DNA of 64,000 nt, taken from positions 24,020 through 88,019 of the forward strand of contig JAUNGM010000018.1 of assembly GCA_030524545.1 (NCBI GenBank). Reading direction: 5' to 3'. The DNA comes from Eubacteriales bacterium. GTDB lineage: Bacteria; Bacillota; Clostridia; Lachnospirales; Lachnospiraceae. The position numbers were made by a program, and so were the translations under genes. The notes under the pieces were generated by a model. It had not been told where the DNA came from, searched no databases, and worked only from the letters and a program-made list of their open reading frames with translations. Numbering within the stretch: the stretch's first letter is position 1; every line of letters starts with the position of its first letter. Of the stretch, positions 7,459 through 14,916 are shown piece by piece.

Positions 7459-8643
7459 ATGAAAGATATGAGGTCTGTATATGATGCCAACTCCCTGATT
7501 GATGCGTTTAATAAGTCAAAGAAGGGGACAGCGTGGAAAGAGTCAGTACAGCGGTATGAAGCAAACCTTTTGAGAAATGTCAATAAGACACAAAAGGAGC
7601 TGAAGGATGGAACCTATGAGCAGATGGGCTTTTATGAATTTGACCTCAATGAAAGAGGTCATGTCCGTCATATCAAGTCCATGCACATCTCTGACAGGGT
7701 AGTACAGCGGTCAGTATGTGACAATGTGCTTGTCCCGGAGCTCTCCAAGTATCTCACCTATGATAATGGAGCATCAATGGAGGGCAAGGGCATCCATTTT
7801 GCAAGAAAGAGGTTGAGCACTCATCTCCATAAGTTCTACAGGAAGAACAAGAGCAATGAAGGTTATGTATTACTGATTGATTTTAGCAAATTCTTTGACA
7901 ATATCGTCCATGATGGGCTGATAGAGGAGATGCGGAAAAAGATTGGTGATAAGGAGACAATGAGCTTTGTTGAGAAGCTCATAGACACCTTCAGGGTGGA
8001 TGTTTCCTACATGACGGATGATGAGTATGCTAATTGCATGAATACACTGTATAATGCCTTGGAACACGCTAAAATGGATAAGGCAAAGCTGACAGGCGAG
8101 AAGTTCATGAAGAAGTCCGTAGGGATTGGAAGCCAAATATCACAAATATCCGGAGTATACTATCCGACAAGGATAGACAACTACTGTAAGATTGTGAGGA
8201 GCATGAAATACTATGGGCGGTATATGGATGACATTTATATCATCCACGAAGATAAGGAGTACCTGAAGGGGCTCCTGAATGACATTCATGGGATATGTGA
8301 TGAGCTTGGACTCTTTATTAATCCGAAGAAAACACAGATAGTAAAGCTGTCACACGGCTTCACATTCCTTAAAATCAAATATACTTTAACAGAAACAGGC
8401 AAGGTGATTGAGCGTATCAGTAAAGACTCCGTTTTAAGGGAACGGCGGAAGCTGAAGAAGCTCCGGAAGTTCCTTGATGAAGGGAAAGTGTCTTTTGAGG
8501 ATGTGAGAAACTCCTATGCCTCATGGAGAGGTGGCGTGAGCCATTATGACTCATATACCATACTCCAAAACATGGATAAGCTCTTTGATGAGCTTTTCAT
8601 TCATCCATTTATTGAAGGAGGAAAAAGCAATGAGCAGAAATGA
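7459..8643 (+). CDS. DGR reverse transcriptase
   Basis: This 394-residue RT is preceded by GAGGTGAAACTCT. Visible motifs: LLIDFSKFFDNIVHD (motif A, catalytic Asp), the DGR-typical SVGIGSQISQISG in place of the QGxxxSP of group II intron RTs, GRYMDDIYII (catalytic YMDD), then LFINPKKTQI and FLKIKYTLTETG. There is no maturase or endonuclease domain, as is normal for DGR RTs (~300-400 residues). The enzyme copies TR RNA into cDNA with frequent errors opposite adenines; that cDNA replaces the fibre gene's variable repeat. The end overlaps the next small gene by 14 bases. Confidence 0.95.
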   Translation: MKDMRSVYDANSLIDAFNKSKKGTAWKESVQRYEANLLRNVNKTQKELKDGTYEQMGFYEFDLNERGHVRHIKSMHISDRVVQRSVCDNVLVPELSKYLTYDNGASMEGKGIHFARKRLSTHLHKFYRKNKSNEGYVLLIDFSKFFDNIVHDGLIEEMRKKIGDKETMSFVEKLIDTFRVDVSYMTDDEYANCMNTLYNALEHAKMDKAKLTGEKFMKKSVGIGSQISQISGVYYPTRIDNYCKIVRSMKYYGRYMDDIYIIHEDKEYLKGLLNDIHGICDELGLFINPKKTQIVKLSHGFTFLKIKYTLTETGKVIERISKDSVLRERRKLKKLRKFLDEGKVSFEDVRNSYASWRGGVSHYDSYTILQNMDKLFDELFIHPFIEGGKSNEQK

Positions 8644-8866
8644 GATAGAGCAGAAGATAAGAGACCTAAAGACCCGGCTTTCCTGTCAGGAGTCGGATAT
8701 TGGAGATTGGAAGGTTGCAAAGTGCATGGAGTATTCCACCCTTGGATTGGAAGCACCCTATGACTTTCAGGAACTGCATGAGAAGCGTCAGGCTGTTCGG
8801 AATGAGATTGATGCTTTGGAAGCGGAGCTTAAAATAGCTCCAATTAGTGAAGAAGAGATCGCATAG
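8630..8866 (+). CDS. Small coiled-coil protein overlapping the DGR RT gene
   Basis: A 78-residue protein (MSRNEIEQKIRDLKTRLSCQ...) starts at the ATG at 8630, inside the last codons of the RT gene, behind GAAGGAGG at 8613-8620. Two helices with heptad-like patterning (residues 1-20 and ~50-72, HEKRQAVRNEIDALEAELK) suggest a helical hairpin or coiled coil. I do not recognise a family. The overlap and strong ribosome site imply co-translation with the RT, so a role as a DGR accessory or an ordinary small phage protein are both possible. Confidence 0.75.
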   Translation: MSRNEIEQKIRDLKTRLSCQESDIGDWKVAKCMEYSTLGLEAPYDFQELHEKRQAVRNEIDALEAELKIAPISEEEIA

Positions 8867-8943
8867 ACAGTACAATAGAACGGTTCATTATTAGTCCTTA
8901 TCGTAATGATGCCCCACATTATTATGAAAGAAGGAATGCAATT

Positions 8944-9702
8944 ATGGATAGTTTTATGAGTTGGATTGGCGGTAAAAAAGCACTTAGGAAGAAGATTGTG
9001 GAGCAATTCCCTGAACCGGGGACATATAACCGATATATAGAGGTTTTTGGCGGAGCCGGGTGGGTTCTCTTTTCTTCTGACAGTCATGCCAAGATGGAAG
9101 TCTACAATGATGTCAATGGGAACCTTGTTAATCTGTTCCGCTGTATTAAGTACCACCCGGATGCTGTTCAGGAAGAATTGCGGTACATTCTCATATCAAG
9201 GGAACAGTTTTTTGATGCAAGAGAACAGATTGAAACTAGGGGAATGACTGATATTCAAAGGGCAGCAAGGTTCTTTATTCTGATTAAAGAGAGCTTTGGT
9301 ACAGACCTCCGTTCATTCGGACTGCGTTCACGGGATATGGAAAAGGCAAAAGAGTATCTAAGTGAAGTGTCTAAGAGACTGAATAAAGTAGTCATTGAAA
9401 ACCTTGATTTTGAAAAAATTCTCAAAAATCATGACAGAACAGATGCGTTATTTTATCTTGACCCACCATATTATGAAACGGAGAAATATTATCCGGACAG
9501 GTTCATGCCAGAAGACCATGAGAGATTAAAAGCAGCATTAGATGGCATCAAGGGTAAGTTTGTTTTGTCATATAATGATTGTGGCTATATTAGGGAACTT
9601 TACGAAGGCTATACAATCATTGAAGTGGATAGGTTGCACAATCTTGTGCAGAAAGAAGTAAAGCCCCGATACAGGGAGCTTATTATTAAAAATTTTGTGT
9701 AA
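8944..9702 (+). CDS. D12-class DNA adenine N6-methyltransferase (Dam-like)
   Basis: This 252-residue protein has the D12 (Dam) layout. SAM-binding motif I is near the N-terminus (SWIGGKKALRKKIVEQF, then YIEVFGGAGWVLF). The catalytic motif IV DPPYYE is near residue 178 and a SYNDC segment follows. Between them lies a short target-recognition region (FGLRSRDMEKAKEYLSEVSK). It methylates adenine in a short DNA site that cannot be read from sequence. No restriction enzyme gene is adjacent, so it is probably a solitary phage methylase protecting phage DNA or altering regulation. An ATG 15 bases downstream (MSWIGG) is an alternative start. Confidence 0.9.
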   Translation: MDSFMSWIGGKKALRKKIVEQFPEPGTYNRYIEVFGGAGWVLFSSDSHAKMEVYNDVNGNLVNLFRCIKYHPDAVQEELRYILISREQFFDAREQIETRGMTDIQRAARFFILIKESFGTDLRSFGLRSRDMEKAKEYLSEVSKRLNKVVIENLDFEKILKNHDRTDALFYLDPPYYETEKYYPDRFMPEDHERLKAALDGIKGKFVLSYNDCGYIRELYEGYTIIEVDRLHNLVQKEVKPRYRELIIKNFV

Positions 9703-9710
9703 CGAAATTC

Positions 9711-9723
9711 GATATAAAATATC
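9711..9723. promoter_or_regulatory. Candidate operator (GATAT-AAA-ATATC)
   Basis: A 5-base inverted repeat with a 3-base centre lies in the AT-rich gap between the methylase stop and the HTH gene, about 50 bases before the HTH start. Its size and placement suit autoregulation by the downstream HTH protein, but this is inference. Confidence 0.35.
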
Positions 9724-9775
9724 AAAATAAATAATAATGCAACGGATTATGATAGTATCTATCAGGGGCATTATT

Positions 9776-10048
9776 ATGGTTAGGATTTATTTATCAAAGC
9801 TTCTAGGTGAAAGACGCATGTCTCAAAGAGAGCTGTCAGAGCTGACCGGAATACGACCCAATACAATCAATGAATGGTATCATGAGATTGTGGTTAGTTT
9901 AAGGGTGGAACATATTGACCGGATATGCGAAGTGCTAGGATGTTCTGTGGATGAGCTGATAGAAGTGATACCGAACAGAAACCCGAAGACGGGGAAACAC
10001 CTGATAGTTGAAGAGCATGGAAACCGGAAGACAGGACGGGGGCAGTGA
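9776..10048 (+). CDS. XRE/Cro-type HTH regulator (YozG-like)
   Basis: The best start is the ATG at 9776 (MVRIYLSKLLGERRMSQREL); the open frame extends 13 codons further up without a good ribosome site. Residues ~5-65 form a helix-turn-helix (RRMSQRELSELTGIRPNTIN with recognition helix around RPNTINEWY), followed by VEHIDRICEVLGCSVDELIE, the usual end of the XRE domain. The short basic tail ends in GNRKTGRGQ. Such proteins are common as phage or accessory repressors. It is the last gene of the phage-like block and its stop lies within a terminator hairpin. Confidence 0.85.
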   Translation: MVRIYLSKLLGERRMSQRELSELTGIRPNTINEWYHEIVVSLRVEHIDRICEVLGCSVDELIEVIPNRNPKTGKHLIVEEHGNRKTGRGQ

Positions 10049-10067
10049 CAAAAATCACGCCCCCTTT
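10037..10067 (+). terminator. Rho-independent terminator at the end of the HTH gene
   Basis: GGGGGC pairs with GCCCCC around an inner GTGA/TCAC pairing, followed by TTTT. The hairpin spans the HTH stop codon (10046-10048). It marks the likely end of the phage-like transcription unit. Confidence 0.75.
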
Positions 10068-10080
10068 TCTGTTGGGGAAA

Positions 10081-10141
10081 CGGGAAATATTTCCCGAAAG
10101 TTTTTGACAATTATTTTGAAAATCTTTGACAAAAATTTTGA
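10081..10141. promoter_or_regulatory. Palindrome and paired TTGACAA repeats upstream of the c-di-GMP operon
   Basis: A perfect 16-base palindrome (CGGGAAATATTTCCCG, 10081-10096) is followed by two near-identical 16-base repeats (TTGACAAWWATTTTGA) at 10104-10119 and 10126-10141, exactly 22 bases apart, two helical turns. Each repeat starts with a -35-like TTGACA. The block lies just before the gene at 10163, so it is a candidate promoter/operator for the c-di-GMP genes. Confidence 0.5.
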
Positions 10142-10162
10142 GCGGCTACAGCTGAGCATGGA

Positions 10163-12496
10163 ATGAAACAAAATAGAAGAATTATTGCAATGCTGTTCCT
10201 CTTATTTTTTTCCGCTATGGTGCTGCTGGTATCAGAAAGAAGTAATGATGCGGTAGAACGGGAACAGTGTTTTGAGCGTTTGACAGAGTATACGGAACAG
10301 ATCGGGAATGAAATCCGCCAGAATTATACCAGTGATAAGGCATATTTGGAAAAGGCGGCTGAAACGTTTGCAGAACATGATCTGACAGATTATCATACAC
10401 TGGGGAAGTTTCTGGAGATACTGGGAGGCAATGGAATGCTCTCAGAGGTGCGCCTTTTGCTGCCGGGAAACTGTCTTCTGACCGAAAATGGGGATATCAG
10501 GGATATTTCCGGTCAGATTTCCTTTCAGGAGGAAGAGAAGAAAGGAAACGGCCTCTCACAGCGTATGGAGGATTTTCTGAATCCCGGACAGATGATTCTG
10601 CAGCTTCAGGTACCTGTTATACAGGATGGGAAGACGGCTGCGCTGTTGTGGGGGATTATGGATCTGGCAGATTTTCCGAATTTGTTTACGGTACAGGGAT
10701 ATGGGGAGGAAATGCAGCTTTTTGTCATAGAAGGGGCTTCGGGGAATTTTCTTCTGGATACCTGGCATGAGGAACTGACGAATGTGGAACTGCTGGCATC
10801 AAGGAAACCTCAGAAGGGCTACAGCACTGAAAAGATGCATGAGGATATTAAAGAAGGAAATGCGGGGACTACCGTATTTCTTTCCCAGAAGGCCGGAGAA
10901 TATTTTTATACATATTATTGCCCGGTAGGTGTGGAAGACTGGATGATTATGGTAACTGTAAGGGAGAGTGTTGTATTTTCCCATGCACAGCAGATTCAGG
11001 ATTCTCAGATAAAAGTCATGGTGACACTTCTTGCTGTCTTTTTAATTTATCTCATCTGGCTTCTGTATGATGTGAAACGGGAAAAGCTCACCAATGAGAA
11101 ACAGCTTCGCAGGGTAAGCTATCTGCTGGATGTGGAAAAGGAGCTATTCAGTGCGTTTATAGAACCTCATCATTTTGTAAATGGCCTGCAGATCATCGCA
11201 GAGTATGCTGCTGCGGAAACGGCGTTTTTCTGGGTAAGCGGCAGATTGGAGAAGGGGGAGTGCAGGATGTGGACCAGCAAAGAAACCGGAATAATGAGAG
11301 ATGATAATTTCTCAGAGTTGTTTCCGGGTATTTCCGCAAAACTGCAGGAGAAGGAAAGCCTGCTGATTCATGATCCGGAATCGTGCAGAAAAGAATATCC
11401 GGCGGAAGCAGAACTGTTATCAAAGGCTGGCATACACAACATGATGCTGCTGCTGGTAAAACGCCTGAACGGGGATCATGCAGGAGTCCTGGGGGTTTAC
11501 AATATGAAGCATTCCTGGGAGGATGTGACGCTTTTGGAACAGGTTTCCCTGACGCTTTCGATGACCCTGGATTATTATAATAATTACCGGAATCTTATTA
11601 AAATGGGAAATGTAGACAGCCTGACAGGACTTTTGAACCGGAATTCCTATCATAAAGCGCTGGATCAGTTGAAAGAGGAAGAGGGAAGCTCGCTTGCATG
11701 TGTGTATATTGATGTTAATGGGCTTCATGAGATCAATAATTATTTAGGTCATCAGGCTGGTGATACAATGCTGAAAAGAGTGGCAGATATATTGCGCGAG
11801 TGTTTTCCTGAAGATGGGAAATACCGGATCGGCGGAGATGAATTTGTAGTTTTATGCAGGAACCTGACTGAGGAAGAGGTTGGTAAGTGTACGGATGCCG
11901 TACGGCAAAAGGTAAAGGAAAGCGGCTACGAAATCTCCGCAGGGATTAGCTGGAGAGAGAATACCGCGGACTTTACAGACCTTGTCAATGAGGCGGAGGC
12001 TGTTATGCAGCAGGATAAGAAAAAGTATTACAAAGAAAACGGCGGGGTGCGTCAGAAACGTGAGCTGAACAGGGCTTTTGAACAGATAATGTCCGAAAAA
12101 CAGGATATGGATACATTTCTGGGGGTACTGGCATCGAGGTTCAAGGGCGTATACTTTGTAAACCTTAATGAAGACAGAGTCCGTCATATTTTTATACCCG
12201 ATTATTTCGAGCAGATGCTGAAGGAGTCAGATAATAAATTCAGCAGGGCTATGATGCTTTACGTACAAGAAGCCGTGGAAGTGAAGTACGCTGCTTTGTT
12301 TGAAACTGTCTGTGACTATGAGAAGCTGAAGGAGCAGTTAAAAAGCAGTAAGTATCCGGATTTTATTTACCGGAAAAAAGACGGGGTATGGATGAAGCTG
12401 CAGATCCTGAGTTTCCAGGAAAATATGGAAAATGCCGAAGAGGTATTATGGATTTTTACAGAACTGAATCAGGAGGTTCAGGCTGAAGAGAGATGA
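10163..12496 (+). CDS. Membrane diguanylate cyclase (dCache-GAF-like-GGDEF-PAS-like)
   Basis: This 777-residue protein has a signal-anchor helix near residues 7-25, an extracytoplasmic sensor (~25-280, dCache-like), and a second membrane helix near 288-308 (VTLLAVFLIYLIWLLYDV). A GAF-like segment (~320-475) precedes a GGDEF domain (~485-640: DSLTGLLNRNSYHKAL, then YRIGGDEFVVLC). GGDEF is intact, so cyclic-di-GMP synthesis is expected. The upstream RxxD inhibitory site is not present (RECF at that place). The C-terminus (~650-777, GVYFVNLNEDRVRHIF) looks PAS-like. It overlaps the phosphodiesterase gene by 4 bases. Confidence 0.88.
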   Translation: MKQNRRIIAMLFLLFFSAMVLLVSERSNDAVEREQCFERLTEYTEQIGNEIRQNYTSDKAYLEKAAETFAEHDLTDYHTLGKFLEILGGNGMLSEVRLLLPGNCLLTENGDIRDISGQISFQEEEKKGNGLSQRMEDFLNPGQMILQLQVPVIQDGKTAALLWGIMDLADFPNLFTVQGYGEEMQLFVIEGASGNFLLDTWHEELTNVELLASRKPQKGYSTEKMHEDIKEGNAGTTVFLSQKAGEYFYTYYCPVGVEDWMIMVTVRESVVFSHAQQIQDSQIKVMVTLLAVFLIYLIWLLYDVKREKLTNEKQLRRVSYLLDVEKELFSAFIEPHHFVNGLQIIAEYAAAETAFFWVSGRLEKGECRMWTSKETGIMRDDNFSELFPGISAKLQEKESLLIHDPESCRKEYPAEAELLSKAGIHNMMLLLVKRLNGDHAGVLGVYNMKHSWEDVTLLEQVSLTLSMTLDYYNNYRNLIKMGNVDSLTGLLNRNSYHKALDQLKEEEGSSLACVYIDVNGLHEINNYLGHQAGDTMLKRVADILRECFPEDGKYRIGGDEFVVLCRNLTEEEVGKCTDAVRQKVKESGYEISAGISWRENTADFTDLVNEAEAVMQQDKKKYYKENGGVRQKRELNRAFEQIMSEKQDMDTFLGVLASRFKGVYFVNLNEDRVRHIFIPDYFEQMLKESDNKFSRAMMLYVQEAVEVKYAALFETVCDYEKLKEQLKSSKYPDFIYRKKDGVWMKLQILSFQENMENAEEVLWIFTELNQEVQAEER

Positions 12497-14823
12497 TACG
12501 TATGGAAAAAGAGGATATTATGTTAAAGTTCGGGAAAAAGGATCTGCAGTACCCCGGGACCATGATTCGCCAGGGCTTGCAGATTGGACTCCTGTCCGTA
12601 ATAGCGGTCATAGCATTGATTGCTTCTGTTTGGAATGCTGTGGGGCTGCAGGAAGCACTTGGTTCCAGTACGATGACTTACGCGGCTGATATCACCAGAG
12701 AGATGGCAGAGTCCATCAGTGATACCATTAGCCTGAAAAAGGCAGATTTGGTAAATGTTGCTGATTCCATGGGAAGAGAGAATGTTTTTTCCGATGAAAA
12801 AGAGACAGCCGATTTTATGTGCAGAAAAGCAGTGATCCTGGGATTTGATGCGATGCTTCTGATCGACCGGCAGGGCGATTATATCCTGTCTTCGAATGTG
12901 AGTGAAAAGCTGGAGGTAGAGCTGGAGACACTTTTTTCTCTGGAGGCTGTGCAGGATGCGTTCCGCGGCAGGATCACCACCAGCTATGTGGGCGATCAAA
13001 ATTTATACTATTCGACTCCTGTATGGAAACAGCATGAGGTCTCTGCTGTCCTTGTGGGTATCCGAAGTAAGGAAAATATGCAGTCTATGATTGCCGCAAA
13101 CAGCTTTAACGGAAAATGCCTGAACTGTGTTGTGGACAGTGCGGGTAATCTGGTTCTGGCCCCTACGGATATGAGGCCGTTTGAACAGCTGGAGGAAATC
13201 TTTGAAGAAGGCTCCGATGAAATACGGCAGGATATTGTCACAATGCAGGAAAAAATTGCAGAGGGAGAGGCGAGTGTCTTTAAGTTTACTTCTATAGACG
13301 GAAAGAAAAATTACCTGTCGTATAATTCTCTGGAAGTGAATGACTGGGTTCTTATGACGATTGTTCCTGCAAATCTGATTTCTTCAGGTTTGGATAACTA
13401 TATTCTGCGGTCTTTCCTATTGATCGGCGGTCTTTTGGTAACACTGGCTGCTTTTTGGCTGGTGATTTACAGGATATATAATTCCAACCGAAGGAAGCTG
13501 ATGGATATTGCATTTGTGGATCCGCTTACGAAGGGAATGAATAATAAGGCATTTCAGTTAAAATATCAGGAGGCAGCCAGGCAGCAGGATATGTCGGAAT
13601 ATGCCATTGCCATGGTAGATGTCCGGAATTTTAAGCTGGTGAATGAGAATTTCGGTATTACTGTGGGCAATCAGATGCTTCATTATATTCATCGGGTGAT
13701 AGAAAGGCATATGAGGGAAGCGGAATATGAGTTTGCAGCCAGAAGTGAAACGGATCATTTTTTCCTCTGTATCAGGGAGAATGAGCCAAAGGCGATACAG
13801 ACAAGGCTGAATGAGATCATAGAGGATATTAATGCATTTCGTGAGACGGATTGTCCTCATTACCAGATGTCTTTCCGCCAGGGGGTATGTCTTGTAAAGG
13901 AAACAAACAGGGATATTGCTGCTTTGCAGGACAAGGCGAGAATCGCGGCACAGAAGCAAAGCCATGGGGCAGATCAGGGCTGCGTGATCTATGATGAGAG
14001 TATCACAGAGAAGATTAAGAAGGAGCAGGAGCTGGATGCCCTGTTTGAAGAATCCCTGGAAAATCACGACTTTATGGTTTATCTTCAGCCAAAAGTAGGC
14101 TTGAAGGATGGAAGTTTGGACGGAGCGGAGGCACTGATCCGGTGGAAGCATCCGGAGAGGGGCATGATTTTTCCGTCGGATTTTATTCCGCTGTTTGAGA
14201 ACAATGGAAAGATCTGCAGACTGGACCTCTATGTATTTGAGGAAACCTGTAAAATGCTCAGCAGAAGAAAAGAAGAGGGGAAGAAGCTGATTCCCGTTTC
14301 TGTGAATCTTTCCAGACAGCATTTTTACCAGCAGGATTTTCTTAAGGAATTTGATGAGGTGTTCCGGAAGTATGATATTCCATACGATATGATTGAGTTT
14401 GAGCTTACGGAATCGATCTTTTTGGATGATGCCCAGATCATTGTTGTGAAAGAAAGTATTCAGGAAATGCACAGGATGGGATTCCGGTGTTCCCTGGATG
14501 ACTTTGGCTCCGGATACTCTTCTCTGGGACTTCTGAGAGAATTTGATGTGGATACTTTGAAGCTGGACAGAAGGTTTTTCCTGGATATTTCCAGCAGGAA
14601 GGCAAAGGATGTCATTCAGTGTGTCGTGGAGCTGGCAAACAAGCTTCAGGTGAAGACGGTGGCAGAGGGAATTGAGGTGCCGGAGCAGTTGGAATACCTG
14701 CAGTCGATTCATTGCGACGAAGTGCAGGGTTATATTTTTTCCAGACCGCTCCCTATTCCGGAGTTTGAAGCATGGGAGACACAGCCGGAATTGAGACAGG
14801 ATGTTTTGGGTCAAAAACCTTGA
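12493..14823 (+). CDS. Membrane c-di-GMP phosphodiesterase (dCache-degenerate GGDEF-EAL)
   Basis: This 776-residue protein starts inside the previous stop (ATGA, 12493-12496). Helices near residues 28-50 and ~300-325 flank an extracytoplasmic dCache-like sensor. The GGDEF domain (~340-490) has SETDHF in place of GGDEF and should not synthesise c-di-GMP. The EAL domain (~510-760) keeps its key motifs: EALIRW, a conserved Asn in VNLSRQ, ELTES, DDFGSGYSSL, DTLKLDRRF, VAEGIE and VQGYIFSRPLP. Hydrolysis of c-di-GMP is therefore expected. With the upstream cyclase it forms a coupled make/break pair under one promoter. Confidence 0.9.
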   Translation: MIRMEKEDIMLKFGKKDLQYPGTMIRQGLQIGLLSVIAVIALIASVWNAVGLQEALGSSTMTYAADITREMAESISDTISLKKADLVNVADSMGRENVFSDEKETADFMCRKAVILGFDAMLLIDRQGDYILSSNVSEKLEVELETLFSLEAVQDAFRGRITTSYVGDQNLYYSTPVWKQHEVSAVLVGIRSKENMQSMIAANSFNGKCLNCVVDSAGNLVLAPTDMRPFEQLEEIFEEGSDEIRQDIVTMQEKIAEGEASVFKFTSIDGKKNYLSYNSLEVNDWVLMTIVPANLISSGLDNYILRSFLLIGGLLVTLAAFWLVIYRIYNSNRRKLMDIAFVDPLTKGMNNKAFQLKYQEAARQQDMSEYAIAMVDVRNFKLVNENFGITVGNQMLHYIHRVIERHMREAEYEFAARSETDHFFLCIRENEPKAIQTRLNEIIEDINAFRETDCPHYQMSFRQGVCLVKETNRDIAALQDKARIAAQKQSHGADQGCVIYDESITEKIKKEQELDALFEESLENHDFMVYLQPKVGLKDGSLDGAEALIRWKHPERGMIFPSDFIPLFENNGKICRLDLYVFEETCKMLSRRKEEGKKLIPVSVNLSRQHFYQQDFLKEFDEVFRKYDIPYDMIEFELTESIFLDDAQIIVVKESIQEMHRMGFRCSLDDFGSGYSSLGLLREFDVDTLKLDRRFFLDISSRKAKDVIQCVVELANKLQVKTVAEGIEVPEQLEYLQSIHCDEVQGYIFSRPLPIPEFEAWETQPELRQDVLGQKP

Positions 14824-14851
14824 CAATTAGCTGAATATTCAGAACTGTACA

Positions 14852-14893
14852 CTGCCGCATTGCGTGAGTTTCTCACGCTGCGGCAGCTTTTTT
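14852..14893 (+). terminator. Terminator of the c-di-GMP operon
   Basis: CTGCCGCA pairs with TGCGGCAG and GCGTGAG with CTCACGC, with a two-base bulge and a short loop, followed by CTTTTTT. It closes the two-gene c-di-GMP unit just before the convergent histidine kinase gene ends at 14917. Confidence 0.85.
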
Positions 14894-14916
14894 CAGATGA
14901 AATGGGTGTCAGGCTG

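Larger units (their letters stand above)
1..10070 (+). mobile_element. Right-hand part of a prophage or phage-tail element carrying a DGR
   Basis: Tightly packed, co-oriented genes read as a contractile-tail module: tape measure, hub, wedge, baseplate J, tail protein, fibre adaptor, fibre. A diversity-generating retroelement, an adenine methylase and an HTH regulator follow. The left end lies outside the window. The right end is inferred to fall between the HTH gene terminator (10067) and the c-di-GMP gene at 10163, because the genes beyond look chromosomal. No integrase, portal, terminase, holin or endolysin is visible here, so I cannot tell an intact prophage from a tailocin-like remnant. 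No attachment-site repeat was identified. Confidence 0.8.

Noticed and set aside
7459-8643. Reverse transcriptase as part of a group II intron, retron or Abi defence system
   Set aside because: No maturase or endonuclease domain and no intron RNA signature; the VR/TR pair, Avd-like gene and SQ motif fit a DGR.
13558-14826. Long minus-strand frame opposite the EAL protein
   Set aside because: It mirrors a gene with complete catalytic motifs and has no recognisable domain.
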